Shown in pieces: positions 57,768 to 64,000 of a DNA stretch of 64,000 nt (positions within the stretch are counted from its first letter, which is position 1; every line of letters starts with the position of its first letter). The position numbers were made by a program, and so were the translations under genes. The stretch covers positions 62,001 through 126,000 of the forward strand of contig NZ_JAPFGD010000005.1 in assembly GCF_027257175.1 (NCBI RefSeq). The letters are read 5' to 3'. The notes under the pieces are model-generated. The model ran no database searches, was not told the DNA's origin, and saw only the letters and a list, made by a program, of their open reading frames with translations. This DNA comes from Castellaniella sp. S9. Lineage in GTDB: Bacteria > Pseudomonadota > Gammaproteobacteria > Burkholderiales > Burkholderiaceae_B.

Positions 57768-58163
57768 ATGCCATTCGTCGCCACCATCAAGTCCGGGCAG
57801 GCCATCTGCACGCCCGACGTCTGCAAGACCCCCGCGCCGCCGGGCTCGCCCATCCCGATCCCTTATCCCAACACGGCCATGACGACGCTGGCCAACCCGC
57901 CCACCACCAAAGTCCTGGTCGATGGCGCGCCCGCCGTGACGAAATCCTCAAAGCTACCGCTGAGCAACGGCGACACCGCAGGGTCGGTCGGCGGCGTGGT
58001 GTCGGGCACCATCATGGGCGAATGCGAGTGGGTCATGGCCAGCTTCAAGGTCAAGTTCGAGGGCAAGCCCGTCATCCGCCAGGGCGACAGCGCCAAGTCG
58101 AACAAGGGCAACGCGTTCGGATCACTGCTGCAGCCCAGCCAAGCCAAGGTCAACTGCAATTGA
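57768..58163 (+). CDS. DUF4150 PAAR-like spike tip protein
   Basis: A 131-residue PAAR-like protein of the DUF4150 type, expected to cap the VgrG spike. Typical text: CKTPAPPGSPIPIPYPNTAMTTLANP, VLVDGAPAVTKSSKLPLSNGDTAG, VMASFKVKFEGKPVIRQGDSAKSNKGN. Cysteines at both ends and the conserved glycine pattern fit metal-tipped PAAR relatives. No toxin domain is attached, so cargo would have to be a separate protein. It is the last gene of the island and converges on the next gene 10 bases away. Confidence 0.9.
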   Translation: MPFVATIKSGQAICTPDVCKTPAPPGSPIPIPYPNTAMTTLANPPTTKVLVDGAPAVTKSSKLPLSNGDTAGSVGGVVSGTIMGECEWVMASFKVKFEGKPVIRQGDSAKSNKGNAFGSLLQPSQAKVNCN

Positions 58164-58173
58164 AGGCCGGCGC

Positions 58174-58911
58174 CTAAGGTTGCGGATGAAACTCATTGAC
58201 CGGACGGCCCGAGGCGTCCAGCGCGATCCGGTCGCCGGGATAGTGCCGGACCAGGGCGCTGCGCCGCTCGCCGCCGTACTCGTAGGTGACGCGAAACGGC
58301 GATTCGGTGTATTGCACGCGCACCCTGGGCAGGCAGGTGGTCTCGATGTAGAACTGCTGGTCGGGCAGAAACTGTCCGGGCTGCGTGGGCTCGAGCAGCG
58401 ACTGGGGCGGGCTGTCCGGAAACAGCAGATTGAACAAGCCATCGCCCAGGATGCCGCCGATCAGCGAGACCGCCGCGACCAGGGGCAGCTTGCCGGGCCA
58501 GTAGGAGTAGGCCAAGGAGCCCAGGCCATAGGCGCCGGCCACCATGCCCGGCCCTGCGATGGCGCCGACGGCGATGCCGCCGGCGACCGTCGGGTAGGTC
58601 CATTTCTTGTGATTTTCACCATAGTTGCGGGTGAACTTGTAGCCCACCAGGCCGCCCAGCACCCCGCCCAGAATCGGTTTCCAGTATTTCACCAGCCAGG
58701 ACTGGTTCTCGTACTGCTGTCGGGCGCGCTCGCGTTCGCTGACGATCGTCTGCCAGCACACGTCCTCTTTTTTTGTTTTGGCGATTGTTTCATGTGTGAC
58801 CGAGAGGACCGGCACGCTGCCCTGCGCGCCGGCGGCCCGCGCGCCGAACGAGGCGCCCGCCGCCCAGGCGGAACCCGTCCCGCACGCCATGCCCCAAGCT
58901 AGAAAGGACAT
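58174..58911 (-). CDS. Secreted or membrane protein with glycine-zipper segment, unknown
   Basis: A roughly 245-residue protein encoded opposite to the T6SS genes around it. It starts with a signal-peptide-like stretch (MSFLAWGMACGTGSAWAAGA). Residues of about 90-180 contain glycine-zipper membrane segments (WKPILGGVLGGLVGYKF, AVGAIAGPGMVAGAYGLGSLAYSYWPG, SLIGGILGDGLFNLLF). The C-terminal 70 residues are soluble (CLPRVRVQYTESPFRVTYEYGGERR) and Cys-containing. A longer version starting at 58983 is in frame. I recognise no family. Position beside VgrG/PAAR genes raises effector or immunity as possibilities, without direct evidence. Confidence 0.7.
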   Translation of the reverse strand: MSFLAWGMACGTGSAWAAGASFGARAAGAQGSVPVLSVTHETIAKTKKEDVCWQTIVSERERARQQYENQSWLVKYWKPILGGVLGGLVGYKFTRNYGENHKKWTYPTVAGGIAVGAIAGPGMVAGAYGLGSLAYSYWPGKLPLVAAVSLIGGILGDGLFNLLFPDSPPQSLLEPTQPGQFLPDQQFYIETTCLPRVRVQYTESPFRVTYEYGGERRSALVRHYPGDRIALDASGRPVNEFHPQP

Positions 58912-58987
58912 TGAGTAGATCACGCAAGCACATGATTTTCCGAGGGTGCGCGGCACAAAACCTGGGGATTGACGAAGGGTCATGGGC

Positions 58988-58993
58988 TATAAT
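58988..58993 (+). promoter_or_regulatory. -10 box upstream of tssJ
   Basis: A perfect TATAAT lies about 76 bases before the tssJ start. A TTGACG is present but only 13 bases away, too close for a standard promoter, so usage is uncertain. Confidence 0.35.
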
Positions 58994-59069
58994 CCCACGA
59001 GACGTCGGGATACATCTCGAATATTGAGGCAGTTTATTTTCATACCCTCACCATTGCAAGCGCACCCGA

Positions 59070-59777
59070 ATGCCTGACAAACGACACCTGTTGTTACTCG
59101 CCTTGGCCGGTGCGCTGTTTCTGGCCCAGGGGTGTTCGAGCGTCAATTCCGCCATGGGCGGCAATACCCAGAAGGAAGCCAAGGCCGAGGTCAGCTGGGA
59201 TTTCGCCCGCGATGCCATCCAGATCGAACTGGCGTCCGACGACAACCTGAACGCCTATTTCGACCAGCCGCACACCCTGGTCATGGGGGTGTTCCAGCTC
59301 GAGGACGCCAAGGCCTTCACGAAGCTGCTGGGCGACGCCGGCCAGCTCAAGACCATCCTCGCCACGGGCGACGCCGGCCAGGACGTCATCCAGCTCGACC
59401 GCTACGTGGTCAGCCCCGGCAAGCACACCATCCTCGACATCGACCGCGTACAGGACGCCAAGTTCGTGGGTATCGTTGCGGGGTATTATCATTTCGATCC
59501 GACGGCGTCGTCGCGGCTCTTTCGCATACCGCTCAACATCGAGACCAGCGGGCTGGTCAGCACGACCTACAAGGCCCAGCCCGCGCACCTCGCGCTGCGC
59601 CTGCAGCTGGGGCGCACCCGCATCGCCAATGCGCAAAGCCTGACCTTCGACGCCGACGCAAAACCCAACATCGAGGCCGTGCCGCTCGATGCCGGCGCGC
59701 TCGAGATCGAGCTGAACGACAAAACCTTGAGCGACGCCGAGGCTTCCGCCGGCGCCGCCAGAAAGCTCAGGAAATAA
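59070..59777 (+). CDS. tssJ: Type VI secretion outer-membrane lipoprotein TssJ
   Basis: A 235-residue lipoprotein. The signal ends in LAQGC with Cys22. The mature domain has the TssJ beta-sandwich pattern (AIQIELASDDNLNAYFDQPHTLVMGVFQLEDAKAF, then DGAGQDV-like loop and KFVGIVAGYYHFD). TssJ anchors the T6SS membrane complex through TssM. It opens the tssJKLM block, with tssK nine bases downstream. The tail is longer than in many relatives. Confidence 0.93.
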   Translation: MPDKRHLLLLALAGALFLAQGCSSVNSAMGGNTQKEAKAEVSWDFARDAIQIELASDDNLNAYFDQPHTLVMGVFQLEDAKAFTKLLGDAGQLKTILATGDAGQDVIQLDRYVVSPGKHTILDIDRVQDAKFVGIVAGYYHFDPTASSRLFRIPLNIETSGLVSTTYKAQPAHLALRLQLGRTRIANAQSLTFDADAKPNIEAVPLDAGALEIELNDKTLSDAEASAGAARKLRK

Positions 59778-59786
59778 GGATCGCCA

Positions 59787-61181
59787 ATGGACTTCCGGAC
59801 GGCTACGTACTGGCACCAGGGACTGTTTCTGCAACCCCAGCACTTCCAGCGCCAGGAACTGCACCAGCAGTTCCTGAAAAAGCCCCTGTTCGATCTGGTC
59901 ACCCCGCATTTCTGGGGCGTGGGCGAGCTGGAATGCGCACCCGAGTCCCTGTCCGCGCATACAGTCGAGGTCCGCAGCGCCCGCTTGATCTTCCGCCAGG
60001 ACACCTACGTCGAGTTCCCCGGCAACGCCGTCATTCCGCCCCGGTCCTTCGACAAGGCCTGGACCGACACGGACCAGCCGCTGGACCTCTACCTGGGCCT
60101 GAAAAAATTCTCCATCGTGTCGCCCAACGTCACGGTCGTGGACTCGTTCGACGCGGCCGCATCGGTCCAGACGCGCTTCGCATCCGAAGCCAACGGCCTG
60201 CCCACCCCCGATTTCTACGGCGAAGGCCCCAGCGCCCACATCCCCGTCGTCATGAACGTGGTGCGCATATTCTTCGGCCCCGAGCTCGAGTCGCTGGATG
60301 AATACGACCTGATCCCGATCGGCCGCCTCACGCGCGACAACGACGCCATCAAGTTCAGCGCCGACCAGGTCCCGCCCTGCTATGCGATGTCGGGCTCGCA
60401 CATCCTGCAGGACCTCGTGCGCGACATCCGCGACGACATGTCCGGACGCATGCGCCAGCTCTCGGAGTACAAGGCGCCGCGCGACATGCTGCGCCAGGAC
60501 CTGGACCCCGATTTCATCATGCTGATGCAATCGCTGCAGGCCCTCAACCGGATGGTGCCGACCCTGACCCACCTGACCGAGACCGACCAGATCCATCCTT
60601 GGGAAGTCTACGGCGCCCTGCGCCAGTGCGTGGGCGAGATCAGTACGTTTTCCGAGCAATACGACGCCCTCGGGCGCCGGCGCGACCGCCCTGGCGACGA
60701 GGGCCTGCCGCCCTACGACCACCAGCAGCTCTACGCCTGCTTTCATGCGGCACGCCGCATGATCAACCGGCTGCTGGGCGAGATCTCCGTGGGGCCGGAA
60801 TTCCGCGTCACGCTCGAGCCTCTCGACAATTACCTGGTGGCGCCCATCCCGCGCGACTACTTCACCTCGCGCAACCGCTTCTACCTGGTCATCCAGGCGG
60901 CCTCCCTCGGCGAGGACGGCGGCCAGGAATTCCTCAAGACCGCGCGCCTGGCCACGCCGCATGCCTTGCCCGCCATGATCGACCACGCCCTGCCGGGCAT
61001 CGACATGATCGAGGTCTCGACGCCGCCGCAGGGCATGCCCCAGCGCGCCAATGCCCGCTACTTCCGCATCGAGCAAATGAGCGATGCGTGGGAGCAGGTC
61101 GAGCAGGTCGCCGAGATCGGCCTGTTCTGGCCGAGCGCACCTGCCGACCTGCGTGCCCAGGTCGTCGTCCTCAAGGGCTGA
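59787..61181 (+). CDS. tssK: Type VI secretion baseplate protein TssK
   Basis: A 464-residue TssK (VasE/ImpJ), the trimeric connector between baseplate and membrane complex. Diagnostic is the N-terminus YWHQGLFLQPQHFQRQELH and the shoulder region FWGVGELE; the middle contains LRDDMSG-like helices and IHPWEVYGALRQCVGEISTFSE. The C-terminal receptor-binding head contains FYLVIQAAS and the ending VEQVAEIGLFWPS. Separated from tssL by three bases. Length is normal. Confidence 0.95.
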   Translation: MDFRTATYWHQGLFLQPQHFQRQELHQQFLKKPLFDLVTPHFWGVGELECAPESLSAHTVEVRSARLIFRQDTYVEFPGNAVIPPRSFDKAWTDTDQPLDLYLGLKKFSIVSPNVTVVDSFDAAASVQTRFASEANGLPTPDFYGEGPSAHIPVVMNVVRIFFGPELESLDEYDLIPIGRLTRDNDAIKFSADQVPPCYAMSGSHILQDLVRDIRDDMSGRMRQLSEYKAPRDMLRQDLDPDFIMLMQSLQALNRMVPTLTHLTETDQIHPWEVYGALRQCVGEISTFSEQYDALGRRRDRPGDEGLPPYDHQQLYACFHAARRMINRLLGEISVGPEFRVTLEPLDNYLVAPIPRDYFTSRNRFYLVIQAASLGEDGGQEFLKTARLATPHALPAMIDHALPGIDMIEVSTPPQGMPQRANARYFRIEQMSDAWEQVEQVAEIGLFWPSAPADLRAQVVVLKG

Positions 61182-61184
61182 GCC

Positions 61185-61862
61185 ATGAAACTCGTGGACT
61201 ACTTCATACCGGTGACGGCCTTCGTCAAGGCTTTCGGACAGGCGTCCGGCGAGCGCACGCCCGAAGGCCTGTCCAAGGAAATCGACGCCCTCGTCAACCA
61301 GGCGCGGGTGAGCGCGCTCGAACACGGCATCGAGCCGCCCCGCTTCCAGGAGGCCTTGTTTCCGGTCCTCGCCTGGGCCGACGAGCAGATCTCGCGTTCA
61401 CGCGCCTGGGACAGCGGCCACGCCTGGCAGCCCTTCCTGCTGCAGCGGCGCTACTTCAAGACCGGCCTGGCCGGCCGCGAGTTCTTCGACCGGCTCGAGG
61501 CGCTGGAGCCGCGCGACAGCGCCCTGCGCGAGGTCTACCTGCTGTGCCTGTGCCTGGGCTTCGAGGGCCGCTACAGCATCGCGCCCAATGCCTCTGAACT
61601 GGCCAACATCCGGATCGAGCAATACCGCCTGCTGCAGCAGCACGATCCCGCCCTGGCCGGCGGCAGCCACGAACTCTTTCCCGAGGCCTACCTGCAAGGC
61701 GGCAAGACCCAGCGCAAGCCGCGCGGCCTGCTCGGGCGCTTTTCCACCCGGCAGGTGCTGTTCGTCCTCCTGCCACCGCTGATCCTCCTCGTGGTCGGGC
61801 TGGTGATGCACGCCAACCTGACCCATGCCGTCCAACAGTTCCGCGAAGCCGTCAATCTATGA
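61185..61862 (+). CDS. tssL: Type VI secretion membrane protein TssL (DotU/IcmH)
   Basis: A 225-residue TssL. The cytoplasmic helical hook domain contains LVNQARVSALEHGIEPPRFQEALFPVLAWADEQI and YLLCLCLGFEGRYSI, both characteristic. One transmembrane helix lies near the C-terminus (about residues 190-210, VLFVLLPPLILLVVGLVM), leaving a short periplasmic tail without an OmpA-type peptidoglycan-binding domain, so wall anchoring must come from elsewhere. The stop overlaps the tssM start (ATGA). Confidence 0.94.
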   Translation: MKLVDYFIPVTAFVKAFGQASGERTPEGLSKEIDALVNQARVSALEHGIEPPRFQEALFPVLAWADEQISRSRAWDSGHAWQPFLLQRRYFKTGLAGREFFDRLEALEPRDSALREVYLLCLCLGFEGRYSIAPNASELANIRIEQYRLLQQHDPALAGGSHELFPEAYLQGGKTQRKPRGLLGRFSTRQVLFVLLPPLILLVVGLVMHANLTHAVQQFREAVNL

Positions 61863-64000
61863 AGGTCATCCTCATCCGGCTGCTGCAGCTCATCACCCTG
61901 GCGCTATTCAGCTGGGTGGTCACCCTCTATCTGCTCTGGCCGCTCTGGGGCGGCCTGGCGATTTTCTTTGGCGTGATCGGCGCGTACTTCGGCATCAAGC
62001 TCGCCCGGCGGCTGTGGCTGGTTTCGCGCTCGCGGGTCAAGCTGGCCGCCTCGGAGGCGGCCGGCCGCGCACAGGTCGAAAAATCCAGCGCACAAGCCGA
62101 CCTCACGCGCAAGTGGAAGGACGCGATCGCCACGCTGCGCCGCTCCAGCTTGCGCCGCTTCGGCAACCCCATCTACGCCCTGCCCTGGTACATGGTGATC
62201 GGCGAGTCGGGCGTGGGCAAGACCTCGGCCATCACCCGCTCGCGCCTGGGCTCGCTGAACAAGACCGGCAGTCAGTTCGAACCGATCGAGCAGACCGTCA
62301 ACTGCGACTGGTGGTTCTTCAACCGCACCGTGATCATCGACACCGCGGGCCGCTACGTCTCGCCCACCGGCACGTCCGAGGACCAGGCCGAATGGGAGCG
62401 CATGCTCGAGCTGCTGGCCAAGTACCGGCTCAAGGAAGGCTTGAACGGCCTGGTCCTGGCGGTCGATGCCGACCAGCTGGCGCGCGGCGACGACAAGCTC
62501 GAGCAATACGGCCACGTCATCCGTGAACGCATCGACCAGCTCATCCGCCTGTTCGACAAGCGGTTTCCGATTTTCCTGCTGGTCACCAAGTGCGACCGCA
62601 TCTACGGCTTCGAGCAGTGGACGCAGACCCTGCCGCCCGAAGCCCTGGCCCAGGCCATGGGCTACGTCGGCGCCCTCGAGGAAGGCGACGGCGCCGAGGC
62701 CCGCTTTGCCGACCAGGCCTTCGACCAGATCACCACGCGCCTGCGGCAGCTGCGCCTGGACATGGGCGTCAAGGGCGTGGACCTCAGCGCGCCCCTGTTG
62801 CTGCTGCCCGAGGAGATCGACCGCCTGCGCGGCGGCCTGAAGCGCTTCCTGGCTGCCTGCATGGGCAACAACCCCTACCTGGAGCAACCCCTGTTGCGCG
62901 GGCTGTTCCTGAGCAGCGCCCGCCAGGACGGCGAGACCCTGCCCAACATGCTCGGCCTGATCCAGGAACCCAGCGCTGCGCGCGCCTCCGAAAAGGGCGC
63001 CTTCCTGCATGATTTCTTCGAGCGCGTGCTGCCGGCCGACCGCTGGACGTTCCGCCCCACCGTCATCATCGACCGCTGGCGCCTGGCGACGCGCAACCTG
63101 GCGGCCGTGTTCTGGATCTGCACCTTCGCCGCCGCGCTGCTGTTCCTGATGCTGTCCTACTACCAGACGCGCAGCAGCCTGACGGCCATCCAGGACGCCT
63201 ACCCCATGCAGGCGCTGGACAAGGACCAGCCTGCGGAGCAGCGCCTGAACACGCTGCAGGACATGCTCAGGCTCATCGAACTGATCCAGAACCACGAGCG
63301 CAACTGGCAGACCCGCTGGCTGGCCTTCAGCCCCGACCTCGAACGGCTCGAGGTCGACATCAAGGCCGCATACGTCAGGGGATTCCGCGAGCTGCTGCAG
63401 AAAAACCGCCGCGAGGACATCCTGCCCGCCCTGGCCGGCAATGCCGACGCGACCACCTATGCCGAGGCCGTCCTCACGCTCACGCGCAGCATCAACATGA
63501 CTCAGGCGCGCATCGACGGCGCGACCTATGATCAGTTGCTGCGGATGCCACAGGCCCCCGAGCAGATCTCCGAGGTGCTGGGCCTGGACCTGCCGGCCCA
63601 CCTGATCCAGGCGCCCGCGCACATGTCCGCCGCCTACAAGGCCTGGAGCGACCCTGCCGACCCGGCGCTGCTGCAAGCCCTGGACGTCGACCGCCGGGCC
63701 CTCGCACAGGCCGTCGACCAGTCCGAGCATTTCTCGTGGCTGCTGAACTGGGCCAACAAGCAGAGCAGCCTCAGCCCCGTGACCTTGCGGACCTTCTGGC
63801 TGCCGGGCTCGCAGGGCGGCAGCCCCGAGACCATCCCGCCCGCGCTCACGCTGGCCGGCCAGCGCCAGATCCGCGGCTTCCTGAACGAGATGGAACAGGC
63901 CCTCAGCAACTCGACCGCCTTCCAGTTCAAGCGCGGCGCCTTCGAGGCCTGGTACCGGACCGAGCGCTTCAACGCCTGGCAGGGTTTTGCCTGGTCCTTC
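61859..64000 (+). CDS. tssM: Type VI secretion membrane protein TssM (IcmF), 5' part
   Basis: The gene starts at the ATG overlapping the tssL stop and is still open at the right edge after 714 codons. Two N-terminal transmembrane segments (within residues about 5-55) are followed by a cytoplasmic domain with an intact Walker A (GESGVGKT, residues 115-122), DTAGRYVSP and VTKCDRIYGFEQW, all typical of IcmF. A third transmembrane helix lies near residues 413-437 (AVFWICTFAAALLFLMLSYY), after which the periplasmic part begins. TssM connects TssL to TssJ across the envelope. NTP binding looks intact in this copy, which varies among T6SSs. Confidence 0.95.
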   Translation, partial: MKVILIRLLQLITLALFSWVVTLYLLWPLWGGLAIFFGVIGAYFGIKLARRLWLVSRSRVKLAASEAAGRAQVEKSSAQADLTRKWKDAIATLRRSSLRRFGNPIYALPWYMVIGESGVGKTSAITRSRLGSLNKTGSQFEPIEQTVNCDWWFFNRTVIIDTAGRYVSPTGTSEDQAEWERMLELLAKYRLKEGLNGLVLAVDADQLARGDDKLEQYGHVIRERIDQLIRLFDKRFPIFLLVTKCDRIYGFEQWTQTLPPEALAQAMGYVGALEEGDGAEARFADQAFDQITTRLRQLRLDMGVKGVDLSAPLLLLPEEIDRLRGGLKRFLAACMGNNPYLEQPLLRGLFLSSARQDGETLPNMLGLIQEPSAARASEKGAFLHDFFERVLPADRWTFRPTVIIDRWRLATRNLAAVFWICTFAAALLFLMLSYYQTRSSLTAIQDAYPMQALDKDQPAEQRLNTLQDMLRLIELIQNHERNWQTRWLAFSPDLERLEVDIKAAYVRGFRELLQKNRREDILPALAGNADATTYAEAVLTLTRSINMTQARIDGATYDQLLRMPQAPEQISEVLGLDLPAHLIQAPAHMSAAYKAWSDPADPALLQALDVDRRALAQAVDQSEHFSWLLNWANKQSSLSPVTLRTFWLPGSQGGSPETIPPALTLAGQRQIRGFLNEMEQALSNSTAFQFKRGAFEAWYRTERFNAWQGFAWSF

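Noticed and set aside
58969-58993. TTGACG and TATAAT as a promoter pair for tssJ
   Set aside because: The spacing is only 13 bases, well below the 16-18 needed; only the -10 box was kept, at low confidence.
59094-61325. 743-codon minus-strand frame
   Set aside because: Antisense shadow across tssJ and tssK; it spans two genes and an intergenic gap, which argues against a real protein.
61904-63730. 608-codon minus-strand frame
   Set aside because: Antisense shadow of tssM, whose P-loop and helices are intact in the forward frame.

Overview
The window reads as one continuous, GC-rich, densely coded chromosome segment of a betaproteobacterium, most likely Alcaligenaceae (Bordetella/Achromobacter relatives). 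The pointers are an ftrABCD-type iron uptake operon, a phaC-phaB-phaR cluster, the rimP-nusA-infB-rbfA-truB operon with typA attached, odhA-odhB-lpdA followed by zapE, and a rluD/bamD divergent pair. Family assignments were made by reading protein motifs; no database search was run. I saw no insertion sequences, prophage or CRISPR.

Layout. 1-1753: end of a histidine/arginine-type ABC importer (hisQ fragment, hisM, hisP). 1817-4663: a hydrolase-acetyltransferase fusion, an AraC-type regulator and an EamA exporter. 4615-12450 (minus strand): the rimP-nusA-infB-rbfA-truB-typA operon, preceded by a leader with an extended -10 promoter and an intrinsic terminator that ends 7 nt before the rimP start codon. 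12661-14897: rluB and scpB. 14973-15049: initiator tRNA-Met with its own promoter and terminator. 15393-18585: ftrDCBA with a Fur-box-like promoter. 18737-21752: phaR, phaB, phaC. 21819-24464: pgeF, rluD and, divergently, bamD. 24461-29201: a YoaA/DinG-type helicase, tex, and a 55-residue membrane protein. 29253-38664 (minus): gcdH, trpS, zapE, lpdA, sucB, sucA. 38971-41265: maeB. 41291-44126: a histidine kinase/response regulator pair.

44177-64000 is a type VI secretion (T6SS) region. Baseplate genes tssE (minus) and tssFG (plus) come first. Next is a 9.4-kb spike and cargo-loading island: paralog A, a short VgrG, paralog B, a DUF2169-pentapeptide protein, a second pentapeptide protein, a DUF3540 protein and a DUF4150/PAAR-like cap. 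An oppositely oriented secreted or membrane protein follows, then the membrane-complex genes tssJ, tssK, tssL and the first 714 codons of tssM, which runs off the window. hcp, tssB, tssC, clpV and tssA are not in the window.

The most interesting part is the spike island. The VgrG (545 aa) stops just after its OB-fold and lacks a long C-terminal needle. It is bracketed by two colinear paralogs (452 and 455 aa) that I cannot assign to a named family. Each has a conserved N-terminal motif, two membrane-like segments and a glycine-rich beta-repeat C-terminus that resembles the missing VgrG needle. A split or modular spike is a testable reading. The second notable feature is the rimP-nusA leader, whose 5' end can pair with the left arm of its own terminator, a classical attenuator layout.
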